NCBI RefSeq assembly: GCF_052857255.1
Contig: NC_135500.1
Location: 166,404,683 to 166,468,682, forward strand
From: Amblyomma americanum
Lineage: Eukaryota; Arthropoda; Arachnida; Ixodida; Ixodidae
DNA: 64,000 nucleotides
Direction: 5' to 3'
Below are positions 25,001 through 36,899 of the stretch, piece after piece. Made by a program: the position numbers and the translations under genes. Position 1 is the first letter of the stretch. The number at the start of each line of letters is the position of its first letter. A model generated the notes under the pieces. The model saw nothing but the letters and a program-made list of their open reading frames with translations, was not told where the DNA came from and did not search any database.

Positions 25001-26465
25001 GTTCACACAAGATACTAAACTGCCCGCCTTATGGCTTCCAGGATTGTGTCGAGCAAAAGACGTTGAGAAAACCCTCCACAGAAAATGTGGCATTTTGGAC
25101 ATCATCATAGCGTTCCTTGTGTTTGTGGAATAGCTGGCATCAATGACGAATCCCGGGGTTTCCAAAGACCAGGCGCTTTGCCTTTTCTGCTTATGAACGT
25201 ATACGTGTCATGCACTTTACATGCAAAGTGCAGAGCATTCTCTCTCTGTGTTTGCAAAACCCCGCGACTATTTCGGCTGTCACGATACTCGTTGGCATTT
25301 ATGCGTGCGTTCTCTTTCCCCTAGAATTACACGCTACCTGTTTCAGCCACCCTGCCCGCAACCCTTCACTCTTCAAAAAGCAATGAAACGAACCCACAGA
25401 AAGGCGCATAGAACGCGGCCCTTGGTGTGCGCGAATCACGACGTGCTCGTACTTTGTAATAAGGAGAACAAGTTCCCCTCATGCAAGAACGCAGATATCT
25501 CTCCCTCCTCCTGTCTTGCTTTAAGAAGGCACGGGTGATGTTTCCGGCAGAATTCATGCAGAGTAAAACGCGAATGCGCGCTCATGTTTTTTCTGTGGCT
25601 GCATAGAGAATAAGGCGATATTTTCACGCAAAACGCAAGCGCAGTAAAGTAGGCTTCGTGACGACTGCGACGACAAGAGCAGCGAAATGCCGGCCGACCG
25701 CCCTCGCTGTTTGCTGGAGCACGCTGGTCGCCTGCGTAACGGCCCCCTGTCGCGCGTCGACACTCGTGAAGCGGACTCGAAAGTCAATGGCGCTGAAATA
25801 CGCCCCGCGTGAAGCCGCTCTGCTTGAGCCCGGTGGACGCTTTACGGCTACGGTCCAAGGCGCGGCTTCTGACTTTCAGCGATTCGGGCCGCATCTCTCC
25901 GTGATGTGTTGCCTTGTTTGTTTGCTTGCTTTTTTATATCTCTTGGATTTTCTCGCGTGTGCATTCCAAGCAAGATGTCTCGCTTTCGAGCGCAACAGTA
26001 TGTCTCGGTGCGTACTTTTCGACTGCAGCTTTTTTTTTCAGTAATCCTCGGTCGTGCTACGGCGAAATGCAAAGAAGACGTGAGGCAACGCTATGGAAAA
26101 AAAACGTCACTGCTTGTAAGAAGATGCTGAGGCGCTACCCCTGACTTTTGTTGAGGTGCATAAAACAAAAACATTTCGAAAATTGCTGACACCAGACCAC
26201 CGTTAGGAAATGGCTGGTTCTTTGGGTGATTACGATCGTTGTATTCAGCGTTTGGCACCGCGAAAAATAAGAACGCTATGACGTGCAACACGCCTCCCCC
26301 TTTATAGAACCACGTAAGGGTCCTACTAAATGTGGCTGTTTTTCTAATATATATTCATGGTCCACTCTGAAGAAAACAAACGAGCCTGCCTCAATTCAAA
26401 ATAATTTTAGCGAGCTCTTCGGAGAAGGCTCGCCCTGCACTGTTGTTGTAATGACCTCTGACCCA
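22086..26465. other. Unassigned non-coding DNA
   Basis: More than 4 kb without a recognisable gene, RNA or transposon. GC rises around 25650-25870, where a 128-codon frame (25658-26044, +) shows no domain I know. The rest is AT-rich with chance frames. Confidence 0.45.
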
Positions 26466-26468
26466 AGC

Positions 26469-26545
26469 TTCTTCTTCTTCTTCTTCTTCTCCTCAAGTAA
26501 TATGGCACATACCCACGTGGGGGGGATTGGCCAAGGTATAGAGTA
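26469..26545 (+). repeat. (TTC)n followed by the shared cacatacccac motif
   Basis: A TTC/CTT tract (26469-26492) leads into atggcacatacccacgtggg and gattggccaa at about 26502-26536, the same arrangement (trinucleotide tract then motif) as at 22006-22085. Confidence 0.65.
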
Positions 26546-26639
26546 GAATGCCAATGAAGCATTTGCGCGGGGAAGGAAACGTCTTCACCGAGGAGCTTTT
26601 CCACTTTGGCCCTGTCAAGGATATCGTTGATTTAGCCTT

Positions 26640-26852
26640 ACAGAAGATGGCACATACCTACCCTGGTGGATCGGCTAGGAATCGGGAGGCAGAGGTTGCT
26701 ATTCACCTGTCTTGGGCAAGTTCAATGAAAATGTAACAAATTATGTACAATTGTAAGAATGCTTTTTTGTTATTAGTTCCCACCCTTTATGTAACACCCC
26801 AGTTATGGGGCCTTTAAGGAAATAAAATGAAATGAAATGAAATGAAAAGAAA
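26640..26852 (+). mobile_element. 3' end of a retroposon with an (AAATG)n tail
   Basis: It begins near a third copy of the cacataccta...ggatcggcta motif (26648-26680). It then holds a short UTR with ttatgtaacaccccagttat and ggcctttaaggaaataaaat, and ends in four or more AAATG units (26824-26852). A pentamer tail after a polyadenylation-like signal is typical of LINE or SINE 3' ends. No coding part remains. Confidence 0.55.
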
Positions 26853-29800
26853 TTAAGTTCAGTTTCGTAAGAAGGAAATAATAAACTTTACCTTACCGGA
26901 GGCGTAAAAGCGTATACCTAGGCCGGTTTACGAGACGACGGCTGCGCATACACAGTGGCCTCGCCTGGCCGCTTCCCTACCACTGTGCGCACTGTGCACC
27001 GTTATGCGTATACCGTATACGCTGAAACATATGCGCTGTGCTAAAAATTCTCTATTATTCTGCTAATTGAGGTCAAAGTACTAGGCACCACTTGAACTTA
27101 GCGAGGCTTAGCAAGAGGACCTCGATAAACAAGTAACACTGTAATAACACTGTTGGCAGCGTAAAAGACTCTGAACGGCATAGTGCGAGAAGTCACACCC
27201 ATTAGAAGAAATAAATAACAAGCGCTTCTGATCCCCTTGGCTTCCACTACGTGGTACGTGGCTTTGAGCAATCTAAAGTAACGCGTTGACATCATCCGTG
27301 ACCTAAGGAAGTAAAAGAGAATGACCGAGTGGCTGTAGAGCAGTAGGTGATTAGCTCTTAGGCTAAACGGTACTGGCTGGGGGCTGTTCCCAATTCCTAG
27401 TAATGTTGTTGTCATTTAAACCAACGAAAATACAAACTCATAGAGAGAAAAACCGAAAGGTGGTCACCCCAATGACTGCTCTAGACGTTATGCCGGCAAT
27501 AGGCATAGCATCCTACGCCATAAAAAAAACAAAAAGTGTATGAAAGCACATAAGAAAACAAGCGCTTTGAACAATTTATAAATTCAATTATACTCTGTTA
27601 CCGCATGAAAGGTCAAGGGTGGATTTTATGTTGCCGGATCTTTGTGCTTGGGAATCAACTCGTTAATATACATGCGCTCAAATAAGATAAAAGAAAATAA
27701 GAGTGCAAGATAATCTGAACGTAATTTCAGCTTCAAGAAAATATTTCTCCCAATAACGCATTCGCAACGCAACTTCCATAGGTTTGCTTTCTCTCTGTTG
27801 GGCCTTCGCAATCATCGCGGCACCTTTGTCCCAACTAAATTGCATTTCCAATGCTTGCTTTTTACTTCCTCGAAATTCAGGCACTCTTTCATAACCGCTA
27901 ACAAATGACATACAACCCTGTAACTCATTTTTTCTCTCCTGACCTAAACAAATGAACTGGATGAATTCTTTAACCGGTCAGTGCCAGACGTAAAAAATCG
28001 TTATACTTGCGTGTTCTTGCGGCACTGTGTACAGTCGTGAGCGATGTGACAGGGAACAAAGTTTGAGCATTATTTACTGATTACTCCGTAATTATGAGTA
28101 ATATGTGCAGTTTGTTCTGTTATCTAAATACTTTTCCTCTCGAAGTGTAATACTCATTAGCCATCCTAAGATTTACAGCAGGGCTAATCAGGAAATTTGC
28201 AATATAATTCAAGACGTTTGTGCCCTTTCACATTGCTCACGACTGACTGTGCATTGCTTTTGATTTTGCCTTCTCGTCTCTCGAGCTAAACTACTGCCCA
28301 TAAAATTAGCGCGCTCTTCTGGACGAGAAAATATTCATACAGACTAGCCTATACCCTGAAGAACAAGGTGAAAAAAATACAAAAAAGTTACGCGAGACGA
28401 AGTTGAGCAACGTAACTGAGAAAAGAAGTGACACTCATCTTTGTTCTGACAAGTCATTTAAGATCAAGCGCCGTATATCCAGGTTCGGGGCAAAATCTTC
28501 GCTGCCCCTGGCGGCCTTCTATAGCGCGGAGTATCCAGCAGGGCGAACGGCAATGCCTTCACGGTTGTAGCGGCAGTGCCGAAATAAATGAGCCTTCGTT
28601 TGGAAACCAAAGCCCCGTATTTGGGGTGCATCACGGGGCAATAAATCAACCGCAGGTTTACCACAGTGCCGCGGGCCAGCGCTTTTGGCAGGCGGGAAGC
28701 TTTGATTAAAAGGCAATGGTCCATGGACGAAGTAAATGCCTGAGAAGAAAAAAAGCGAAGCTTGATGCGCCCTACTGTATAGCTTGGGGGAAGGCAGGAG
28801 TCCTGTTCAAATTTTGTTTTTCGTTATTTCATTATATACTCGTGCTTTTCTTGTTGCATAGGCAGAGGCTTAGAAAATAATGTGTTGTTCTTAAGACACG
28901 CGTCGCGGGACACGAGTTTCTTCGAAGAGGTTCGTTCTCCAAGCGCCGCAGTAGTGCGCATGTATGGGAAGAAATTGCTTTTCTTGCTGCTTTGCGGGAG
29001 ACCCGGAAATCCAGGCATTTACAGGACAAAAGAAGAGAAGTCGGAAGTGGATTTTGTTTTCATATTCGAGTTCGCCGAACTCGTTACAAATGAGCTCTGC
29101 CTCACGCAGAAAGGCCTTCGAGTCATAGATGGTACCGCTGTTAATCGAAAGATTTATTGCCAAAAGAACAATCGCGCCTTCATATTTTATGAAACTTTGT
29201 CTATTTTTCCCTCACTCGATTGAACCTTTATTCAGAACGCGTTCAAAGAACTCCATTTCAACGGCGCTTAGTCTTTTAGTCGTCTTTTGCTATCTACGAA
29301 GAGTCCCGAATACCGCAGGTGCTATAGATTAAGTACGCTGCGCAGTTTGACGCATTTCAGGCTATGACTCACTGTGTTTGAAAATCTTTTGACAACATAA
29401 AGCCCAATCTTGCACACAATTTATGTCGTCAACTTTCGAGTCTACAGACTCTTGGTGGAGCCCATTCAAGCTGTGCCATTCTTGCAGTGCTTGGATTCAT
29501 GCATTTTCAAACGACTGTTGTGATATTGTAATTCCATTATTTTTATATTAACCGAAGAATCTTTCACAATTTTTCCCGCTATATTCTGTGCCCGCTAGAG
29601 CAAGAAGTGCTCTTGCAAAACCAGTCAAATCAATGAAGTGATGCTCAAGGTACAAGTAATTTCAAAGTCTAGCTTGCATGCACTTTCAGGAAAAAAAATC
29701 AAAGTAGTGTTGTAAAAAAGACACAAACAGTGTCTCATAGCTTCACGAGCATTATGAATCAGCGCCTACAAAGATCAAAGTGGCGGCGAAAATCGCCCTA

Positions 29801-31847
29801 AGAGCAGTACCGCACCTCTGAGATGTTCGCCATTCTGAATGTAATTTCTGCAGCAAAAAAGCAATTAAAATAGGCAAGAAAAAAGGAATCATACACGGGG
29901 ATCAGCATATACCACAAAAGGGTCCAATTTTGGACAACAATAATCTTACAGGCCAGCTGCAGGCGAAAGACGTCTTGTCCTGGGGTCTTTGCGTTTTTAT
30001 TTTCTTCAGCCCATGAAGTTGTATTGTACGGCTGGCATGAATTTGTCTGAGGCCTCAAGAGAATTGAAATTTAGCCGGCGCTACATTCTTGGCGCCATGT
30101 TTCTTTTAAAGACGAATTCGATAAAGTTAGAATTGCTGCAATTGTAGTCAGTTACAGCCTGTTCAGGTTGCTTAGCTAAATTACTGACGGTTTGAAACAT
30201 CTCACAACAACGAAATTCATATCTTTTATTTGCTTTGCATACTGCAGTAAAGCAGCCTGCGGTTATAGGTAAGACTTGGAGCATTTATTAATTAATCAAA
30301 CTTTCATCCCTAAGAAATACTCATTTTTTCTAACACGGAATGGGTTGTGAAGCACGGTATAGGGTAGGGCTGCCAATTGATTGCGACCATAAGGGGTATT
30401 TTAGCCTACACCACTATCACAGTATATGGCTGTTGCTGGATTTCTTCCCCACTTCACCATCGACTGCAACACAGGAGTGCTCAGCAGCCCGTGGAGTGGG
30501 ATCGAATACACAAACACAAAAAAACGGCAATTCGTTGTTGTAACCTCTCCTCTGCACGTGTCCCTTCTCCGACCCCGTTGCAACGTACTTCCTACCAAAC
30601 AGCGAGTATTTAGGCTGGAAATTGAAGCGGAAAAATAAAATTCCTATGTCGCTGTCTTTGCTTATTGCTGGCCCAGACCTCCCTCATTACTTAGTTCAAT
30701 GTTCACTTTAACATCACATCATTCGCAATATTTTCGTCTAGGAGAATGCCCGTCTACATGAGCATCTAGAGAGAAAAACATTAATACGCTAAGCGGAAGA
30801 AAAACCTTGCTTCCAGCTTCGGCAGTGTTCCCATTTATTTCTGCCTGTCAGCAACACTGTGCCCGCGGATGCCTCTCGACGCTTTGCCGTTACAGCTTAT
30901 TTGTATTTTTCGGTCATTCCCTTCAAAATATAAGAAAATGAAGCACGTGTCCTAACTCAACCAAAATAAGAAACTGGCAGTTTATGTATCGTGACTATAA
31001 AAGAAATGAAAGGATGTGAATATAACACGCAAATAAGCCTTTTCGGACACTCCAGCGAGTGGCTTTTAGTCGGCTCAGGAGAAAGCTGCAATCGCTGCCA
31101 GGAGGACAAGATAAGCGAAAACAAAGGTAGAGCGTCGCTGGCCCCCTCGGGGCTCGTCGCAGGTTCATTCTCCTTGTTTGTCAAAGGAGGCGGAAGGAGT
31201 CACGCGAGTGGAAAACGCGACCGGATGATGGCTCTTCCCAGGCCACCCTTTGGCTCCACCCGCGGTTCGCTCCATGGTTTTCCGGGCTGCCAGGGGAGCA
31301 CGAGCAGCGGTGTACCGTGTTTTCTTGCCTAGAGCCCTTTGAGCAGGTGATTCTGGCTAAATGCGGGTAAAAACAACGAACTCGCGGACTGGGCAGAATG
31401 AAGGAACTTAGAATTGTTAGCTAGTGTATAAGAGAGGCTATACGCCTTAAACACCAATGATACAGCTTATTGTTTGCGAATAACTTTGCGGCGAACATAA
31501 AATAAAATTTCGTGCACGAAGCATTCAAACTAGGCTACAATGAATAGGCCCAAGCAACACCGCACAAATACAGGAAGACAAGCTACCGCTGCACAATCAA
31601 CACAGATTTGCGCTAAAAATGCTTCGCCATGGACATTGAAGAACCAAACAAATCTTAATAAGGCCATCTACTCTAACCAGAGGAGATGCAGCTTGTACAT
31701 GCTTAAGACCGCATGGCTGTTGGGTGTGGTTCGTTCTAGATGGAACGTTAGCGTGCTTTATTTAATAAATTTCAGTTGACAGTGCCTGCGAAATACGATA
31801 CTTCTTGTCTCTGTAGGGTGTTGCGTGCGCAAGTTTCGTAGCGACAG
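26853..31847. other. Unassigned non-coding DNA
   Basis: About 5 kb without a recognisable gene. A 17-bp palindrome (gcgtatac-c-gtatacgc) lies at 27006-27022, next to an imperfect inverted repeat at about 26945-26990 (cacagtgg / ccactgtg). Open frames at 27098-27415 (-), 28428-28724 (both strands) and 30991-31332 (+) have no family resemblance I can defend. Confidence 0.45.
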
Positions 31848-32135
31848 CTACACTACGCCAGCCACTTCGCGAGGTCAGCGTGGCTGCGCGCTGAGCCGTG
31901 GCACCACCGCTCTGCCAGCTGTGCGCATGCGCGGAGTGACGTCATAGCACGCAGCTGGTGTGCGCGGCGAGCGCCTCGCCGCGGCACCGACGGCGGAGTA
32001 GACGCCGCCCGGCTCGTAAGTTGTGCGCATACGCCGAGTGACGTCAGAGCACGCAGCTGCTGGTGTGCGCGCAGCGCGCCTACATTACGCTAGCATTTCA
32101 AGCCTTCAGCGTGGCGGCGCCGTGGCCACCGTGGG
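31848..32135. repeat. GC-rich tandem array with CRE-like and NRF1-like sites
   Basis: A unit starting ctacactacgcc (31848) recurs as ctacattacgct (32080). Inside it a core starting gtgcgcatgcgcggagtgac (31921) recurs at 32023, an offset of 102 bp. Each core carries an NRF1-like gcgcatgcgc or its variant, and a CRE-like tgacgtca or tgacgtcag. It is very CpG-rich. It could be a promoter duplication or the 5' region of a mobile element; no transcript evidence is available. Confidence 0.6.
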
Positions 32136-33539
32136 AGCTGCCGGCGGCGCGGCGCGCCGGCGAAACCGAGTGGGTGAGGAAGAGAGACGGGGGAGAGAGT
32201 GAATCCATGCTTACGGACGAAGATGAAGATGGAACGCCCAGCGAAACACAACGGCGAAAAACTGACTTTGAAGTTCGACTGAGCGAGTTCCACTCGGCCA
32301 TCGGTAGCTATCGCGTCACTGCAGGTTTAACTAGAGCTAGACCACAGCCATTTTTACCGTTCGCATTTAAAGATTCATGCGTGAAATTATATTATTTGCT
32401 TGTATTTGTTAGCATTTTTCTAGTATTTGCGTTTATTTATTAGGAGCTTAAAAGAAGTACAATATATTATATGGGAGTGGCTTACATCTAAAATTTTGCT
32501 GGAAGGCTTTCGAACTATTCACTTTGTACAGTTGGCTAGAATATTTTTTTTTACTCACGTCAAAAGGAGGTAACCTGCACTGGTCTTTTTAAACGCACTT
32601 CAATTCATCTAGTTCGCAATTTTGCTGCATTTAATAGAGCCGCTAACTTCTGTTCAATCTGTTCCTACGGTTTACCACTGAACGTGGTTTCACCGAAAGC
32701 TGGCACTATTACTAAAGTAGTATATCCGTAAAGCACGAATCGTTTTTCACCCATCTCCCTTCAACGTTCGCACGTGCAATTGCTAATGGGACAGCCTGTG
32801 AACGTCTTGCAACACTGAACACATCCAACCTCTCAAGTAATATGACGTCGCTTCTGGGAATTTTTGTTAGTATAAAAAACACACATCGCGCTCTTTGTTT
32901 TTGCGAGCTGCCGGTAACAGTGAAGGAGAGGTTGCACACGTTTAATCGGTTCTCAGGACTAATTCACGTAGCGTCACGAACGGAAATTTATACTGCTGGT
33001 GTAACAACCGCAGTTCTCAAAACACCGGAATATTTTGTGTTTCAATGTGGGACACAATTCATCCTGGCTACCAGTACAGGTTTACAAAAAGAATGTCAGC
33101 TAGCCACTCAACGATACAAGTCGTCATGAAATAAATATGTTGCGTGCCTTTTTTGCGTCCTTCAATTCACGGAAAAAATTTTATGCACTGACGTAGAGAC
33201 ATGGTGCTTTCTGAACATTCCAAAAAATTGAAAAGCTGGACTCAAAACTTTTAAATTGCCCTTTAGGAATTTAACAATAGTGCAGATGCTTCCGACCATC
33301 CCGCCTGCTTCAGGGCTAGCAGGAGTTCTTCGAAAAGCGCTTTCCCGGCTTCTGCCTGCCCGTTCCCTTCTTGCGTCACACGCGCTCCACGCAGAAAACC
33401 ACGGTAGACAGGCCCAATGTGCCCCGAAGGAATGCGGCTCAATTGGTTCCCTTTCAGTTGGGCAAAGAGGCACCGCCGCGTGCGTATAGGAGAGCGAGCG
33501 AGGTACAAATCATTAGCCTCCCCCAGAAATCATTAGGGA
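32136..33539. other. Unassigned DNA next to the GC-rich array
   Basis: A 126-codon frame (32063-32443, +) runs out of the array through an acidic stretch (LTDEDEDGTPS, about residues 50-60) and ends in a hydrophobic segment. It resembles no family I know and could be chance. The remainder shows no gene. Confidence 0.4.
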
Positions 33540-34010
33540 AGCTAGAGTCCCGCGGCGGCCGACTGCAATGAAGAGGAGCGGGGTAGAAGGGGAATTGCCC
33601 TTTGGGGATGAAAGGGACAAGGGCCTCCTGCCATCGCCGCCGACGTCGATTGCGGGGCCGTCGGCGCTTAAGGAGTCGCCGCGCCACGCTGAGTCAGAGC
33701 GTGCGCTGATGGGCTCGCGCGCAGAGCAGTCAGGTCCTGCACTGCGACTCGCTCGGCAGAGCCCGGACCCTGTGTGTTTCCATTGGCTGGCCTCGACGGG
33801 AGGGAGAATGCTTTTCCGAGCTGCCCTAAGTGGTGCGCGACGGTGGGCCGTCTGTGGGGCCTGGCGGTAATTTAATTGTTGCCGATAAAGCGCGTCATGT
33901 TTAGGGGCACCTCCAACTGGGAGTGACGTGGACGCATCCCCGGAGCTTAGCTTCCCTTTTCCCCATGCAGGCGGCCACATGCGCGGCACCTTTCTTTCTC
34001 TTGCAGCCCA
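33540..34010. promoter_or_regulatory. CpG-rich block, candidate promoter
   Basis: High GC with many CG dinucleotides (densest at 33630-33860), an inverted CCAAT box (ccattggct at about 33779-33787), and open frames on both strands (33513-34025 minus, 33568-33870 plus) that are Pro/Ser/Arg-rich and mutually overlapping. That pattern fits composition rather than coding. Promoter function is inferred. Confidence 0.35.
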
Positions 34011-35215
34011 AGTGTGTTCGCTCACTTAATCCTCTTCGCCGTCCGCATGGTGGCAGCAGAGGCCAATATTCTAACCCGGCCTAAGTGCCGCACCCTACAG
34101 GATCTAAAGGGCAGATCGCCTGCATTTTTTTATTCGAGTTCTCTCTTCTTTCGGACTTCGCATGTTTGGCGACGTTGGGATGGCGGGGCAGTGGGGTTAG
34201 CTTTGAGTAAGCCGATAGAGTCTTGATGAGCTTTGCGTCTACTGCATTGAGGTATATGACCTTTCAAGCATCGAAACACTTCCACTGGCTGTCAAAGTGT
34301 ACCCAAGCTAAACCTTTAGTGTGTATAACCTTTAGTACGATGAACCGCTCGCTGTCAGTGGCACCAACATTTAAAAGTTTTGTAAATCCAGAAAAGCATG
34401 TGACTAATCTTTACCGCCACCGTCAAGTGTTTTAAAGGTCCATTTTTAAGCTTGTACTCTTTCAGACGTTGTTTTATTTCGAAATCGAAAGACAATGCAC
34501 TTGAAGGAAACGGCACAAAAAATGTTTTTTTTTTCTAACTTTTGAATGGGCCCTCGGCAAGTACCTTGTTAATGCAAAGAATTATGCTTTACAAAAACCA
34601 TGAACAATCTCATTAACAAATATGAAGCTTAAAGTGTCATCTGCAGCGTTTAAGACAGCGTTCAAGAAAATTGGCTCATTTTCAGTGCAGCACTTCTGGC
34701 CAAACATTTCCTAAATCAATCAGCATACAGAAAGAGGACAACTCATCTATGCCGCGAAATTCTGTAGTCCACATTATCGAGCCTTTCCAGTTTCGTATTC
34801 CTCCGTAATGTGGCAGAAGAGCTTCCACTAACGACGCACCTAATTTTCCCAGCCTAAACGGGCTCCGCTAATGCATCGCCAAGAAGCTGATTGCCCCGGT
34901 TGCAAATTCATCGAAACATCGAACACGCCAGAAGGTCTTTAAACTAAACAGCTCACCTTCTAGAGCCGAGCCTAATGCTTTTCTCTCGGACCAGATAAAA
35001 ACTACAGAAAAGGGGAGAGTGGTACGCTCTAGCTGTTCAAGTAAAACAACAAGTGCAACATGTTGTGGCCGACTTTTCTCTCTCTCTCCACGAAAAAAAT
35101 AGATCAGTAACCGGAAACTTGAGTCAGTTAAAATTTTGTTTCACAGCAACCTTGAGTAAATATTTGTTTCTCTCTTTTTATGCTTCCTAAAGACTTGCCA
35201 AACACTTACGTTAAC
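34011..35215. other. Unassigned AT-rich DNA
   Basis: No gene, RNA or transposon recognised. Confidence 0.45.
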
Positions 35216-35480
35216 TGCCAAGGCACTCTGGTGGGAGGCAGTAACGCGTCATAAATAGTGGCTTCCGGAAGAAGGTGCGGAACGGTAGGGGGGATATGCA
35301 AATGACGCACTGAAGCTCTTAGAAAGAGCACGAACAAGGAGGATAAAAGTGGGAGAAAGGGCCGATGTCGTGGATTTCAAGCCAGCCTTAATGCGGCCCG
35401 AGTCGTCATTAAGGGGTCGCACCTAACCATGCAGAACTTTGGCCGGCTCCAATTCGAGCTCGGTGCTTCCCTCGGATGGC
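35216..35480. promoter_or_regulatory. Candidate conserved regulatory element with octamer and homeodomain sites
   Basis: A compact GC-balanced stretch holds a perfect POU octamer atgcaaat (35296-35303), a Cdx/Hox-like gtcataaat (about 35248), and two TCATTAA/CTTAAT words near 35385-35415. The density of such words in about 200 bases suggests an enhancer, but this is inference; conservation in other ticks would decide it. Confidence 0.3.
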
Positions 35481-35756
35481 GACGGAGCTGAGAAAGTCAT
35501 CTGCGAGTCCGGTCGTTTTCAAGGCACGTTATGTTCTGGGCCACTCGCCGGCGCTTCGCGGAGTTTGGTGCTTCCGCATGTGCGAATGTGGACTTGTGCA
35601 TGCTAATCTTCATATCCTGACAACGGTTTTTTTCTTTGCAGTTTCTTTGGTTTGCGTCTTTGGTCGCTTTTACTGCACACAGGGTCGTCAGTAATTAAGT
35701 CTTTACGGACCAGGAAGCTACAGAAAACAATTTAGGATATAAATACTGCCATAGTT

Positions 35757-36250
35757 GCAGCCATAAATGAGCGAGCAAAGGAGTCAGTGAGTGAAAGAAT
35801 GAACCAGATATCGTTGATAGTTTAAATGCGTCGTTCAGTGTGTGATTTTAACTGAGAGTGAGTGCAGAATGACAGTGAGAGCGTTAGTGTCAGTTAGAAA
35901 GTGAGTATGAGAACCAGAGTACAAAAGAAACTGATAATGATTGTTTGTGTGAGGAAGTGTGCGTGAGTCGAGTTCGTGATTCGACAGCATAGAAAAAATG
36001 GGTGAGTTGGAAGCAGTTCATGACATTTTCTGGGCGCGTGTCCGATTCTTTTCCAATAAACCAGTTGTGATAACGGCACGTATCTTATGTCTTCTTGTTT
36101 TGTCTACGCAATATTAGCGACCACGCAACCTTACATTTTCAGTGCGTGATTGTGTGACTGTAGGACCTTATGATTTTGTGATTGTTGGAATGTGTGAGGA
36201 GTGATTCAGCCTACGATTGAGTGATGATGGTTGCCATGAGTTATTGTTTG
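35757..36250 (+). repeat. Degenerate GTGA-rich repeat region
   Basis: The words gtgag, gagtg, gtgatt and agtgag recur dozens of times between 35770 and 36240 without an exact period. It looks like a decayed short-unit satellite. No coding potential. Confidence 0.5.
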
Positions 36251-36899
36251 AGAGGTCGTCTTTAAGTACGTTCTGCTTATGACATAGCAGCTACTTCCCC
36301 GTAACTTTCTTGCCCACTTGCAACATTCGTAATTGAAAAAAAAAACAGAAAAAGTGTTATAATATGAATTTGTAATTTTGTACAGGGCGCCTGGTAGTCT
36401 TGCACGCCCAGTATCAGAAATCGCATTAAAAGTGTCTTTTCTTCTTCGGTCTACCATTCTTCACCGGCCTCACTGTAGCAAATAGCCGGTCTTCTGTCCA
36501 GCTGCCCCCCTTGCAAAAGACTGCTCACAAGCACCGCAGTGCAGTATAGCGTATAAAAAAAGCTGTAACTGAAAGTAAGACGGAATGACAACTTCAAACA
36601 AAATCATCTCCAATGACAGACGCAAGACCATTGGAAACCAGAAGGCACACATACGCCGGTTCTCAGACACATAAATAGCGATAAACTGCGGAAGCTGTCG
36701 GGGGAGAAACGGAGGCCAAGGAGCTGCAGCAAACTCGCAAATCACTTATACTACGGACGTAGCTGAAAGAAGCGTCTATCAACTCCCAACACGTATCGTT
36801 TCGTTCCCAAAGGGTAAAGATAAACTGGCAGCGGCCCGAAATTAATGAGGAACACGGTGAGTCCGCGACGAGAAATGCCGGAGGAATGCGTCGCCCTCC
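36251..36899. other. Unassigned non-coding DNA
   Basis: No gene recognised; only short chance frames. Confidence 0.45.

Noticed and set aside
32063..32443. 126-codon plus-strand frame with an acidic stretch, as a possible first exon or Dscam leader
   Set aside because: No signal peptide at the start, no good phase-1 donor at the end, and half of it lies in a tandem array.
33513..34025. 170-codon minus-strand frame in a CpG-rich block
   Set aside because: GC-rich DNA has few stops; the opposite strand is also open and neither peptide resembles a family.
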